A model generated the notes under the pieces. It was not told where the DNA came from, made no database searches, and worked only from the letters and a program-made list of their open reading frames with translations. A DNA stretch of 64,000 bases from positions 8,867 to 72,866 of the forward strand of contig CAYORT010000015.1 in NCBI GenBank assembly GCA_964406465.1. Direction: 5' to 3'. This document shows positions 26,469 to 35,886 of this stretch, piece after piece (the stretch's first letter is position 1; each line of letters begins with the position of its first letter). The translations under genes and the position numbers were made by a program. The DNA is from JAHEZL01 sp964406465. GTDB taxonomy: Bacteria > Bacteroidota > Bacteroidia > Flavobacteriales_C > GCA-002722245.

Positions 26469-27560
26469 ATGAAACAACTAGTATTAAAACACAAACATGA
26501 AGCTTTAGGTGCTAAAATGGTTCCTTTTGCCGGATTTGAAATGCCTGTAACCTACGAAGGTGTTATTGCCGAGCACGAAACAGTGCGCAAAGGGGTAGGT
26601 ATCTTCGACGTGTCGCACATGGGTGAATTTTTAATTACTGGTGAAGGTGCTTTGCCTTTGATTCAAGCCGTTACTTCTAACGACGCATCAAAATTAACCG
26701 ATGGTAAAATTCAATATTCTTGCTTGCCCAATGAGCAAGGCGGAATAGTTGACGACCTTTTGGTTTACCGCGTTTCTGAAATAGAATATATGTTGGTGGT
26801 TAATGCTTCTAACATTGAGAAAGATTGGGATTGGATTTCTAAGCACAACACTTTTGGTGCTGAAATGAGAAACATCTCCGATGACTATTGTTTGTTTGCG
26901 GTGCAGGGTCCGAAAGCCAAAGATGCTCTTGCCGACTTAACGCCATACCCAATTGAAGCTATGGATTACTACACTTTTGTGATTGATCGTTTTGCTGGAG
27001 TAGAAGACGTGATTATCTCTGCAACTGGCTACACTGGTGCAGGAGGCTTCGAAATTTATGTGCATAAAAATGATGCTGAAAAGGTATTTGATGCCATCAT
27101 GAAAAAAGGGGAGAAACACGGTTTAAAACCTATTGGTTTGGCTGCGCGCGATACTCTTCGTTTAGAGATGGGCTACTGCTTATATGGTAACGATATCAAC
27201 GATACTACATCACCAATTGAGGCCGGATTGGGTTGGATTACCAAGTTTTCTAAACCTTTTACCAATAGCGAAGCTTTGAAATCACAAAAAGAACAAGGAG
27301 TTAGCAAGAAATTGATCGGATTTGAATTAATAGATAAAGGCGTACCTCGTCACGACTACAAAATTGTTGATTCTGCAGGCAATGAAATAGGTATCGTTAC
27401 TTCGGGTACCATGTCGCCAAGCCTCAAAAAATCAATTGGTATGGGCTACGTTACCAAAGATTTTTCTGCTTTGAACAGCGAGATTTTTGTTCAAGTACGT
27501 GAGAAAAATTTGAAGGCAAAAGTGGTTTCTATTCCTTTCTTGGCTAGCGGTGTGAAAATA
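26469..27560 (+). CDS. gcvT: Aminomethyltransferase, glycine cleavage T protein (no stop codon of its own)
   Basis: Transfers the methylene group from aminomethyl-lipoyl-H-protein to tetrahydrofolate in glycine cleavage. ATG 26469 gives the family N-terminus (VLKHKHEALGAKMVPFAGFE); an earlier in-frame GTG-type start at 26439 lies inside a repeat and is rejected. FDVSHMGEFLITGEGAL, YTGAGGFEIYVHKNDA, GLAARDTLRLEMGYCLYG (with the catalytic Asp of the family) and TSGTMSPSLKKSIGMGYV cover the complete 360-residue enzyme. The frame then runs without a stop into the next protein, after IPFLASGVKI. A one-base shift would give TGA at the GGTGTGA around 27550. So the stop has been lost, or there is a sequence error, or the two are really fused. 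Confidence 0.9.
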
Positions 27561-28433
27561 ATGAAAAAAGGACTCTTCATAGTTCTCTTCTCTGTTTTCA
27601 CTCTGTTCACTCACTCTGTATATTCTTGGGGGTTTTATTGCCACAAACTCATCAACCAAAAGGCGGTGTATGCCTTGCCTCCGGGTATGATTCAGTTTTA
27701 TAAAAATCATGAAGCTTACCTTTCTAAGCATGCTGTAGACCCCGATTTACGCAAGCATTCAGTAGAAAAAGAAGGAGCCCAACATTACATTGATATCGAC
27801 CATTATGGCTTGCATCCTTTCGACAGCGTACCGAGCTTTTGGAAAAATGCAGTGGCAAAATACAGTGAGGATACACTTAGGAAATATGGTGTTTTACCCT
27901 GGACCATCAACGATTATTACTACCGATTGGTGAAGGCTTTCAAGGAGATGGATACTGTCAAAATTTTAAAAATATCAGCCGATTTAGGACATTATGCCGC
28001 CGATGCTTGCGTGCCTTTGCATGTTACAGAAAATTACGACGGACAGTTTACGCAGCAACAAGGTATTCATCGTTTGTGGGAAACCTTGATTCCAGAGCGA
28101 TTTTCGAAAAGTTATAAGTTAGATTATACCATCGCACATTATATTCATCATCCTTTAGATTCAACTTGGACTGTGCTTCAGCACAGCTTTTCATTGAAAG
28201 ATAAAGTGCTTGATGAAGACAAAAAGTTGAGAGAGAAGTTTGAGCAAGATAAACTCTACGAAATTTATACAGGCAAGAAGAAAAAGGATTTTAGTGTGGA
28301 ATACATTATACAGTACAATTCAACGCTTGATGGAATGGTAGAAAAACAGTTGCTGGCTTCTATCGAGTTTGTCTCAAGTTTATGGTATAGCGCATGGGTA
28401 GAAGCAGGGCAACCTGTGTTGGTGAAGAAATAA
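27561..28433 (+). CDS. Exported S1/P1 nuclease / zinc phospholipase C-like protein
   Basis: From ATG 27561 this is a 290-residue protein with its own signal peptide (MKKGLFIVLFSVFTLFTHSV) cleaved before WGFYCHKLINQKAVYALP. In the S1/P1 nuclease and zinc phospholipase C superfamily, the mature N-terminal Trp and following His bind the trinuclear zinc site. Further ligands appear as HYIDIDHYG and DLGHYAADACVPLHVTENYD, then HRLWE. The family therefore requires cleavage to expose the Trp, so read-through from gcvT would not make a normal enzyme. It abuts the convergent lolD gene with no terminator. The substrate (nucleic acid or phospholipid) is not clear. Confidence 0.78.
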   Translation: MKKGLFIVLFSVFTLFTHSVYSWGFYCHKLINQKAVYALPPGMIQFYKNHEAYLSKHAVDPDLRKHSVEKEGAQHYIDIDHYGLHPFDSVPSFWKNAVAKYSEDTLRKYGVLPWTINDYYYRLVKAFKEMDTVKILKISADLGHYAADACVPLHVTENYDGQFTQQQGIHRLWETLIPERFSKSYKLDYTIAHYIHHPLDSTWTVLQHSFSLKDKVLDEDKKLREKFEQDKLYEIYTGKKKKDFSVEYIIQYNSTLDGMVEKQLLASIEFVSSLWYSAWVEAGQPVLVKK

Positions 28434-29087
28434 CTACTCAACCACTCGTCCGTCTCTCATCACTATCTTTCTATCGGCCATCCCCGCCAATTCTTCATTG
28501 TGCGTGACAATAACAAAGGTTTGATTCAATTCTTCTCTCAATTTAAAAAACAATTGATGAAGGTTGTTGGCTGTGTTCGAATCTAGATTTCCCGATGGCT
28601 CATCGGCCAATACAATAGCTGGGTCGTTAATCAAGGCTCTCGCCACTGCCACACGTTGTTGCTCGCCACCCGATAGTTCGCTTGGCTTGTGCTGAGCTCT
28701 TTCGGCAACACCTAAAATGCCAAGTAATTTCATTGCCTTAGCTTCGGCCTCATTTTTACTTCCTCCATTGATGTAAAATGGAATACATACGTTTTCTAAC
28801 GCTGTGAATTCGGGTAACAAATGATGAAATTGGAATACAAAGCCTATGTTCTTGTTTCTAAATTTAGCCAGCTTTTTACCTTTCAAGGAGCTTACTTCCA
28901 CATCGTTAATCTTCATAGAACCTGAATCGGCGCTATCTAAAGTTCCTATGATTTGAAGTAAAGTGGTTTTACCAGCGCCCGACGCTCCTACAATAGAAAC
29001 GATTTCTCCCTTATTGATACTTAAGTTGATGCCCTTAAGCACTTGTAAGGAGCCATACGATTTTTTGATTTCGTTAATTTCAATCAT
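28434..29087 (-). CDS. lolD: LolD-type ABC transporter ATP-binding protein
   Basis: ATPase subunit of a lipoprotein-releasing or MacB-type ABC transporter at the inner membrane. The 217-residue protein has Walker A GASGAGKTTLLQIIG, a Q-loop FVFQFHHLLPEF, the signature LSGGEQQRVAVARALINDP, Walker B IVLADEPSGNLDS, and the H-loop VTHNEELA. The LLPEFTALENV and FYI block is typical of LolD. No LolC/E permease lies in the window, which is common in Bacteroidota. It ends back-to-back with the convergent gene at 28433. Confidence 0.88.
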   Translation of the reverse strand: MIEINEIKKSYGSLQVLKGINLSINKGEIVSIVGASGAGKTTLLQIIGTLDSADSGSMKINDVEVSSLKGKKLAKFRNKNIGFVFQFHHLLPEFTALENVCIPFYINGGSKNEAEAKAMKLLGILGVAERAQHKPSELSGGEQQRVAVARALINDPAIVLADEPSGNLDSNTANNLHQLFFKLREELNQTFVIVTHNEELAGMADRKIVMRDGRVVE

Positions 29088-29164
29088 GCGATAAAAATAA
29101 ATAAAACTAAGCAGAGACTATTACCAAAAAAATGTAAATTAGCCGCTCAACAAAAAATAATCTC

Positions 29165-30379
29165 ATGAACATTCACGAATATCAAGGAAAATCAATTCTG
29201 AAAAGCTTTGGAGTTGCAGTACAGGAAGGTATTGTAGCAGATTCACCAGAAGGTGCAACTGAAGCGGCAAAAAAATTAAAAGAACAAACCGGAACAGGTT
29301 GGTTCGTTGTTAAAGCTCAAATCCACGCAGGTGGTAGAGGTAAAGGTAAAGTAACCGAGACTGGCTCTGCCGGAGTAGTTTTGGCGAAAAGCTTAGACGA
29401 GGTTCCTGAGAAAGCGAAAGCTATTTTAGGCGGACACCTTGTTACTTTGCAAACCAGCAAAACTGGTAAAAAAGTAAACAAAGTGTTGATCGCTCAAGAT
29501 GTTTACTATCCTGGCGATAGCAAACCGAAAGAGTTTTACATGAGTGTATTGTTAGACAGAGAGAAAGGCAAAAACGTAGTAGTTTACTCTACTGAAGGTG
29601 GTATGTCTATCGAAGATGTTGCTCACGATACTCCTGAGTTAATTCACAAAGAAGAAATCGACCCTACTTTAGGTTTACAAGGTTTCCAAGCACGTAAAAT
29701 TGCTTTCAACCTAGGCTTAGAAGGTAAGGCTCTAAAAGAAATGACGAAGTTCGTTTCTTCATTATATAAAGCATATGTTGGTTGCGATGCAGCAATGTTC
29801 GAAATCAATCCGGTATTGAAAACTTCTGATGATAAAATCATCGCTGTTGATGCTAAAGTTACTTTAGATGGTAATGCTTTAGATCGTCACCCTGATTACT
29901 TAGCTATGCGCGACGTAACTGAAGAAGATCCAACTGAAGTTGAAGCTAAAGAACACGGATTAAACTACGTGAAATTAGATGGTAACGTTGGTTGTATGGT
30001 AAACGGTGCCGGATTGGCAATGGCTACTATGGACATCATCAAATTATCTGGTGGTGAGCCTGCAAACTTCTTAGACGTAGGTGGAACTGCCAACGCTGAG
30101 AGAGTTGAAAAAGCTTTCCGTATTATCTTGAAAGATCCAAATGTTAAAGCAATCTTGGTAAATATCTTTGGTGGTATCGTTCGTTGCGACCGTGTTGCTC
30201 AAGGTATCGTAGATGCTTACAAAAACATTGGTAAAGTGCATGTTCCAATCATCGTTCGTTTGCAAGGAACTAATGCTCAAGAGGCTAAAAAGTTAATCGA
30301 AGATTCAGGCTTAGAGGTTCACTCTGTAGTTCTTTTACAAGAAGCTGCCGATAAAGTGAGCGAAGTTTTGAAAAAGTAA
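29165..30379 (+). CDS. sucC: Succinyl-CoA synthetase, beta subunit
   Basis: With SucD it interconverts succinyl-CoA and succinate with nucleotide phosphorylation in the TCA cycle. The 404-residue ATP-grasp protein opens with MNIHEYQGKSILKSFGVAV. It shows VVKAQIHAGGRGKGKV, FEINPVLKTSDDKIIAVDAK (metal and nucleotide binding), VNGAGLAMATMDIIKLSGG, and NIFGGIVRCDRVAQGIVDA with the CoA-side glycine loop. It is separated from sucD by a lipoprotein gene four bases downstream. Confidence 0.97.
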   Translation: MNIHEYQGKSILKSFGVAVQEGIVADSPEGATEAAKKLKEQTGTGWFVVKAQIHAGGRGKGKVTETGSAGVVLAKSLDEVPEKAKAILGGHLVTLQTSKTGKKVNKVLIAQDVYYPGDSKPKEFYMSVLLDREKGKNVVVYSTEGGMSIEDVAHDTPELIHKEEIDPTLGLQGFQARKIAFNLGLEGKALKEMTKFVSSLYKAYVGCDAAMFEINPVLKTSDDKIIAVDAKVTLDGNALDRHPDYLAMRDVTEEDPTEVEAKEHGLNYVKLDGNVGCMVNGAGLAMATMDIIKLSGGEPANFLDVGGTANAERVEKAFRIILKDPNVKAILVNIFGGIVRCDRVAQGIVDAYKNIGKVHVPIIVRLQGTNAQEAKKLIEDSGLEVHSVVLLQEAADKVSEVLKK

Positions 30380-30383
30380 TTTA

Positions 30384-31037
30384 ATGATGAAAAAGATACT
30401 TTTTGCAATATCAAGTGCTGTTTTAATTTCGGCTTGTGGTGGCGGTGATATCGCTCCTGCGGCAGAAAATCCTAAACAAGATTCTGTACCTCAAACTTGC
30501 ACTTATTCTTACGACCCAGAAGCTACAACTATTGGCTTTGGTGCTTTTAAGTTTACAGAGAAGAAAGAGGTGAAGGGTGGGTTTTTGAAATTCAGCGTGG
30601 ATAGTACAAAAGAAGATTCTCATCCATTTGCTGTGATAGCAGGGGCAGTTTTTAAAATCGATATTGAAGGTCTCGACACTAAAGATCAAGCAAGAGATTT
30701 TAATATCAAGTCTTCTTTTTTTGCGAAAATGGATAGTACCTCTTTCATTACTGGAAGAGTGAAAGAATTGGGATTAAATGATGGAGATAGCTCTACTGCT
30801 TTCGTGATTTTAAAGATCAATAATATAGAGAAAGAGATTGAACTACACATGAGTTTGGAAGGTGATGTTTTATCATTAACCGGCACCATCAACCTCAACG
30901 ATTTCAAAGCGCAAAAAGCTCTTGCATCATTAAATAATACTTGTAAAGAATTACATAGAGGTTCTGATGGCAAATCGGTAACGTGGCCAGAAGTGAACAT
31001 TTATGTAAGCACTACATTGGTTAAGAACTGCAAATAA
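30384..31037 (+). CDS. YceI-like lipoprotein
   Basis: A 217-residue lipoprotein: signal MMKKILFAISSAVLISAC with a lipobox ISAC. The mature part resembles the YceI beta-barrel family, which bind polyisoprenoid-like lipids: TTIGFGAFKFTEKKEVKGGF, DIEGLDTKDQARDFNIKSSF, LEGDVLSLTGTINLNDFKAQ. It sits between sucC and sucD with only four bases to sucC, which is an unusual guest in a TCA-cycle operon. Its function here is unknown. Confidence 0.78.
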   Translation: MMKKILFAISSAVLISACGGGDIAPAAENPKQDSVPQTCTYSYDPEATTIGFGAFKFTEKKEVKGGFLKFSVDSTKEDSHPFAVIAGAVFKIDIEGLDTKDQARDFNIKSSFFAKMDSTSFITGRVKELGLNDGDSSTAFVILKINNIEKEIELHMSLEGDVLSLTGTINLNDFKAQKALASLNNTCKELHRGSDGKSVTWPEVNIYVSTTLVKNCK

Positions 31038-31073
31038 TTAAGAATTAAAAATTAAGAATTAAATATTATTGAC

Positions 31074-31920
31074 ATGTCAGTATTAGTAAACAAAAACTCA
31101 AAAGTAATAGTGCAAGGTTTCACGGGGAGTGAAGGTACTTTTCACGCTTCTCAAATGATAGAGTACGGAACCAATGTAGTTGGTGGTGTTACTCCAGGTA
31201 AAGGCGGACAAAAACACTTGGATCGTCCGGTGTTTAATACTGTTGCCGATGCTGTTAAAGCTACAGGTGCAGATGTTACTATCATCTTCGTTCCGCCAGC
31301 ATTTGCTGCAGATGCGATTATGGAAGCTGCTGAAGCTGGTGTGAAAGTAATCGTTACTATCACTGAAGGTATTCCGGTTGCCGACATGGTGAAAGCTAAG
31401 GCTTACATCAGCGACAAAAACGTAACGTTAATCGGACCAAACTGTCCGGGTGTTATCACCGCAGGTGAAGCTAAAGTAGGTATCATGCCTGGTTTCATCT
31501 TCAAAAAAGGAAATATTGGTATCGTTTCTAAATCGGGAACTTTAACATNNNNNNNNNNCTGCTATCGGTATCGGTGGAGATCGAATGATTGGAACTACTA
31601 CTAGAGATGCTGTTAAATTATTAATGAATGACCCTGAGACTCACGGTATCGTTATGATTGGTGAGATTGGCGGTAACTTAGAAGCTTTGGCTGCTGAGTG
31701 GATTAAAGCTAACGGGACTAAACCTGTTGTAGGTTTTATCGCTGGTGAAACTGCTCCTGCTGGTAGAACAATGGGCCACGCTGGTGCTATTGTTGGTGGT
31801 GAAAATGACACTGCTGCTGCTAAGAAAAGAATCATGAGAGAATCTGGTATTAGAGTAGTTGACTCTCCTGCTGAAATTGGTAAGGCTATGGCCGAACAAT
31901 TGGCAAAAGTTACTGCTTAA
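31074..31920 (+). CDS. sucD: Succinyl-CoA synthetase, alpha subunit (contains a scaffold gap)
   Basis: Carries the phosphohistidine of succinyl-CoA synthetase. The left part (31074-31548) runs from MSVLVNKNSKVIVQGFTGSE through LIGPNCPGVITAGEAKVGIM to SKSGTLT. After N10 the right part resumes with AIGIGGD and MIGTTTRDAVKLL, GEIGGNLEALAAEW, GRTMGHAGAIVGG, ending at 31920. The active-site His is in GRTMGHAGA. Comparison with the family shows that about 45 bases are missing (from Tyr of TYEAV to the Gly-Gln-Ser-Thr before AIGIGG), so the two halves are one intact gene despite a frame break through the placeholder. A strong terminator follows. Confidence 0.93.
31549..31558. other. Scaffold gap (10 N) in sucD
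   Basis: Ten N. Family comparison suggests about 45 bases are missing, so the length is nominal. Confidence 0.95.
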
Positions 31921-31943
31921 TACTAAGTGTAATACTTTAGAGG

Positions 31944-31980
31944 AAGTCCGGTAGATTTAGTTCTACCGGACTTTTTATTT
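31944..31980 (+). terminator. Rho-independent terminator of sucD
   Basis: AAGTCCGGTAGA, a short loop, then TCTACCGGACTT followed by a T-rich tail (TTTATTTT). It lies 24 bases after the sucD stop. Confidence 0.92.
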
Positions 31981-32052
31981 TGTAGAAAAGAAATAATGAC
32001 CTACTTTAGAATTCAGGGGTTATTCATCACAATTACTACAAAATATTTTATC

Positions 32053-33027
32053 ATGAAAAAACAGATACTTTTTCTATCTGCAATTGCTATTTCTGCACTT
32101 GCTAACGCTCAATCGAATTGTACGCCAACCGTGTACAACGGAACGGCAACTTACTATGTTTTGCTTGACAATGCTGCTACCAACGATCCTACGGGTTTTG
32201 CTGGCAATTGCACCTTTGTAAATCAAGATGTAATGCCTTTTTATGGCGCGGCCTATACTGCTATTTATAACAATGCCGACCAATGTGGTGTGTGTTTAGA
32301 AGTAACAGGAATTAAAGGAACTAAAATCATTCAAATTGTTGATCAGTGTCCTACTTGCCACGTTAATGGCGACATCGACTTGAGTCAGGCTGCTTTCGAT
32401 GCTATTGTTGGTCCGCAAGGCATTGGCGCGTCACCCATTTCATGGTTCGAAGTTGCTTGTCCGTGGGCTTCAACGCCCATCAGTGTGCAAACACAAGGAT
32501 CTAACGAATGGTACGGTAAAGTGATCATCTTTAAGCATAAAAACAGATTAAAAAAAGTGGAAGTTTATACTGGTGGAAATTGGGTTTTGATGACGAGAGG
32601 GGCCGATAATGGCTGGACTGCAAGTTTAGATGGTGTTGCGAAACATGATGTTAGGGTAACCGATATGTTTAATGAGCAAGTTATTGTTTCTAACGTAGAT
32701 TTTACCACCGGAGGTGGATATGCAGTGTTTGCAGGAACTTCAAATTTCACACCTTGTTTAACAACGGATGTAGCCTCAGTAGAGGAGTATAGAAATGTAA
32801 GTGTTTATCCTAATCCGGCCGAGAATGTAGTAGTATTTGATGATGTTAAAGGGGTTAATTCTGTTGAGTTGTACAATACCGTTGGTGAGTTGGTATATAG
32901 CCAAAATTTCATTGGTACAGCATCGCGCGTGCAAATAGACATCAGCGCGGTTGCTGCAGGCGCTTACTTTGTTAAATTAAACACCGCAGAAAAAACAGTG
33001 TTTAGTTCGATGCTGGTGAAGAATTGA
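32053..33027 (+). CDS. Expansin-like protein with type IX secretion sorting domain
   Basis: A 324-residue secreted protein. The signal peptide MKKQILFLSAIAISALANAQ is followed by a double-psi beta-barrel: VYNGTATYYVLL, GFAGNCTFV, YNNADQCGVCLEVTG, IVDQCPTCHVNGDIDLS, the expansin/EXLX1 pattern with its Cys and Asp residues. A second domain (about residues 145-235) resembles the expansin carbohydrate-binding domain. The C-terminal 75 residues are a type A T9SS sorting domain (VSVYPNPAENVVVFDD). ATG 32053 is preferred to an upstream ATG at 31996, since it gives the signal peptide. Expansins loosen polysaccharide networks without hydrolysis; cellulose or peptidoglycan as target is inference. Confidence 0.85.
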   Translation: MKKQILFLSAIAISALANAQSNCTPTVYNGTATYYVLLDNAATNDPTGFAGNCTFVNQDVMPFYGAAYTAIYNNADQCGVCLEVTGIKGTKIIQIVDQCPTCHVNGDIDLSQAAFDAIVGPQGIGASPISWFEVACPWASTPISVQTQGSNEWYGKVIIFKHKNRLKKVEVYTGGNWVLMTRGADNGWTASLDGVAKHDVRVTDMFNEQVIVSNVDFTTGGGYAVFAGTSNFTPCLTTDVASVEEYRNVSVYPNPAENVVVFDDVKGVNSVELYNTVGELVYSQNFIGTASRVQIDISAVAAGAYFVKLNTAEKTVFSSMLVKN

Positions 33028-33041
33028 TGTAAATGTATTCC

Positions 33042-33110
33042 TGTAGGGACGTGCCCTTGCGGCCGCCCACCATCATTATTTTTGGGAGGCCAAAAGGGCG
33101 CGTCCATACA
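33042..33110. repeat. REP-like palindrome, GTAGGGACG variant
   Basis: Left TGTAGGGACGTGCCC and right GGGCGCGTCCATACA arms of about 25 bases each around a central spacer, located after the expansin gene. It has the same architecture as the GTAGGGGCGAA copies at 26398, 44554 and 56070, but with diverged inner sequence. Confidence 0.7.
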
Positions 33111-33221
33111 GAAGTACTGAACAAGAAATCCTTAATAATTTATTCATCTTAAACTGCGGAAAATCGCGGTAAAAAGTATAGTTTTGCAAGCTTATCAAGG
33201 GGCTTAAAGCTTTGCAAACAA

Positions 33222-35855
33222 ATGAAAACAGCCGAAGAAATACGCTTAGAAGAAGCTAAGTCGAAAGTTAAACATTGGAAGCGCTGGGGACCATACCTTA
33301 GTGAACGTCAATGGGGAACAGTGCGTGAAGACTATAGTGCAGACGGATCGGCTTGGGATTATTTCCCTCATGATCACGCTCGTTCAAGAGTGTATCGCTG
33401 GGGTGAAGATGGTATAGCAGGTATATCAGATCATTATCAAAACTTGTGTTTTAGTCTTGCATTATACAATGGAAATGATACCATCCTAAAAGAAAGATTG
33501 TATGGTTTAAGTGGAACATTGGGTAATCATGGTGAAGATTGTAAGGAGTTGTATTACTATCTCGATAATACACCGTCGCATGCTTACATGAAATATTTGT
33601 ACAAGTATCCGCATGGCAAATTTCCATACAGTGAGTTACATCATGTAAATAGAAACAGAAGTAAAGAAGAACCCGAATTTGAAATTACCGATACAGGTAT
33701 CTTCGATGAGAATAAATATTTCGATGTTCAGGTGGAGTATGCGAAAGACGGACCTTTCGATATTCTCATTAAAATAACAGCATTCAATAGAGGTAAAGAA
33801 GCACACGATTTATCGGTATTGCCTACTTTGTGGTTTAGAAATCTTTGGGATTTTGGCGTGTGGAATCAAAAGCCAAGTATCGAGAAGATTAACAATCTAA
33901 AAGATTTTTCGGGAGTTCATGCCAGTCATCATATCATTGGCGATTACTACTTGTATTTCAATGAACCAGATAGATTCTTGTTTACCGAGAATGAGACCAA
34001 TATGGAGCGTATTTTTCATACGCCTAATGCTACTCCATATTTGAAAGATGCCATCAATAATGCCGTGGTAGCCAATGATTTTAAAATATTTGAAAATCAT
34101 AATTTCGGCACCAAATTTTCTCCGCTTTACAAACGCAAGATTGCTGGAGAAGGCAAAGAAGTTTTCTACTTAAAACTTACCAATAAGGAAACTAAAGAAA
34201 ATCCATTCGGAGAAGGTTTTGAAGCAATTTTCAAAAAGCGTATTCAAGAGGCCGATGCATTTTATGATAAGTTTGTTCCTAAAGCTGCAAGTGCCGATTT
34301 AAAAAATATTCAGCGCCAAGGATTTGCTGGTATGTTGTGGACTAAGCAATACTATTGCTACGATGTTGAGCGTTGGTTAGAAGGCGACCCAGGTCAACCT
34401 GTTCCTCCAGAATCTAGAAAGAAAGGAAGAAACAAAGACTGGAAAACCTTACAAAATCAAGATATTATTTCCATGCCCGATAAATGGGAGTACCCATGGT
34501 ACGCCGCGTGGGACTTAGCTTTTCACTGTGTTCCTTTGGCCATGCTCGATCCTGAGTTTGCTAAGAAGCAGTTGATTATTATTACGAGAGAATGGTATAT
34601 GGCGCCTAACGGACAAATACCGGCTTACGAGTGGGCATTTGGCGATGTTAATCCGCCTGTGCAAGCGTGGGCTGCTCTTAAAATTTACGAAACCGAAAAG
34701 AAGCATTATGGCAGAGCAGATGTGAAATTTTTGAAAAGAATTTTCCATAAACTCATGATCAACTTCACATGGTGGGTGAATAGAAAAGATGCCAAAGGAA
34801 AAAACTTGTTTGAAGGCGGATTCTTAGGTTTAGATAATATTGGAGTGTTCGACAGAAGTGCGCAACTACCTGGTGGTGGTACTTTAGAACAAGCCGATGG
34901 TACCAGCTGGATGGCCATGTATTCGTTGAACATGATGAAGATGGCAATTAAAATTTGTGAGTACGATTCTTCTTTTGAAGATGTGGCGACCAAATTTTTC
35001 GAGCACTTTGTGTACATCTCCGAATCGTTGAATAAAGCCGATAAAGATTGGATTGGATCTTGGGATGAAGAAGATGGTTTCTACTACGATGTATTGAAAT
35101 TGCCAGGAAGAAAATTTGTGCAGTTGAAAATTCACTCTTTAGTAGGTTTATCGCCGTTGTATGCTGTTACCTTGATTCACAAAGAGACGATGAAAGATAT
35201 AACGGGATTCAAAAAACGATTGAACTGGTTTGCGAAAGATAGAATTAAAGAGAAAAAATATTTAGCGATTGAGAACTACAAAGAAGACGAAGATGTTTTG
35301 TTTTCACTCATTCCTAAAGACAGAATGATTAAGCTCATCAAGGTGATGATAGATGAAAGTGAATTTTTAGCCCCAGGCGGAATTCGTTCTTTGTCGAAAC
35401 GCCATAAAAACGCATATTGCATCAACATCGAAGGTGGTGAATATTGCATCGATTATCAGCCGGGTGAATCAACAAGTAACTTGTTTGGCGGTAACTCCAA
35501 TTGGCGCGGTCCGGTGTGGATGCCAACCAACTACCTTCTCATTGAATCGTTGAGAGAGTATTACAAATACTATGGCGACAGTTTGAAACTAGAATTTCCA
35601 ACAGGTTCGGGCGTTGAGATGAATTTAGATGAAATAGCCAACGAACTTTTCAAACGTTTGATTTCCATTTTTACATTGGATGAAAATGGTAACCGTCCGG
35701 TTAACAACAACGAAGAGCTATACAAAGACGAGCACTTCAAAGATTTGGTTTTATTTTACGAGTATTTCCATGGCGATAATTCTCGTGGTATTGGTGCGAG
35801 TCACCAAACAGGGTGGACGGGTATCGTGGCCAAACTCATAAACAAGTATCATTAA
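33222..35855 (+). CDS. GH63-type alpha-glucosidase-like protein
   Basis: A 877-residue (alpha/alpha)6-barrel enzyme related to GH63 glucosidases and mannosylglycerate hydrolases. The N-terminal domain begins with WGPYLSERQWGTVREDYSADG and DYFPHDHARSRVYRWGEDG, typical of this long bacterial group. The catalytic barrel has KWEYPWYAAWDLAFHCVPLA (general acid/base Asp region), IPAYEWAFGDVNPPVQAWAA and GGNSNWRGPVWMPTNYLLIE (catalytic acid region). There is no signal peptide, so it is cytoplasmic. It is the first gene of an alpha-glucan cluster and may process alpha-glucan or maltodextrin-like substrates. The exact specificity is unknown. Confidence 0.85.
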   Translation: MKTAEEIRLEEAKSKVKHWKRWGPYLSERQWGTVREDYSADGSAWDYFPHDHARSRVYRWGEDGIAGISDHYQNLCFSLALYNGNDTILKERLYGLSGTLGNHGEDCKELYYYLDNTPSHAYMKYLYKYPHGKFPYSELHHVNRNRSKEEPEFEITDTGIFDENKYFDVQVEYAKDGPFDILIKITAFNRGKEAHDLSVLPTLWFRNLWDFGVWNQKPSIEKINNLKDFSGVHASHHIIGDYYLYFNEPDRFLFTENETNMERIFHTPNATPYLKDAINNAVVANDFKIFENHNFGTKFSPLYKRKIAGEGKEVFYLKLTNKETKENPFGEGFEAIFKKRIQEADAFYDKFVPKAASADLKNIQRQGFAGMLWTKQYYCYDVERWLEGDPGQPVPPESRKKGRNKDWKTLQNQDIISMPDKWEYPWYAAWDLAFHCVPLAMLDPEFAKKQLIIITREWYMAPNGQIPAYEWAFGDVNPPVQAWAALKIYETEKKHYGRADVKFLKRIFHKLMINFTWWVNRKDAKGKNLFEGGFLGLDNIGVFDRSAQLPGGGTLEQADGTSWMAMYSLNMMKMAIKICEYDSSFEDVATKFFEHFVYISESLNKADKDWIGSWDEEDGFYYDVLKLPGRKFVQLKIHSLVGLSPLYAVTLIHKETMKDITGFKKRLNWFAKDRIKEKKYLAIENYKEDEDVLFSLIPKDRMIKLIKVMIDESEFLAPGGIRSLSKRHKNAYCINIEGGEYCIDYQPGESTSNLFGGNSNWRGPVWMPTNYLLIESLREYYKYYGDSLKLEFPTGSGVEMNLDEIANELFKRLISIFTLDENGNRPVNNNEELYKDEHFKDLVLFYEYFHGDNSRGIGASHQTGWTGIVAKLINKYH

Positions 35856-35886
35856 TAACTTAACATACATTAAAACAGGGTAGATT

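Noticed and set aside
31996..32052. Upstream ATG of the expansin-like gene
   Set aside because: It would place 19 residues before the signal peptide; ATG 32053 gives a standard signal sequence.
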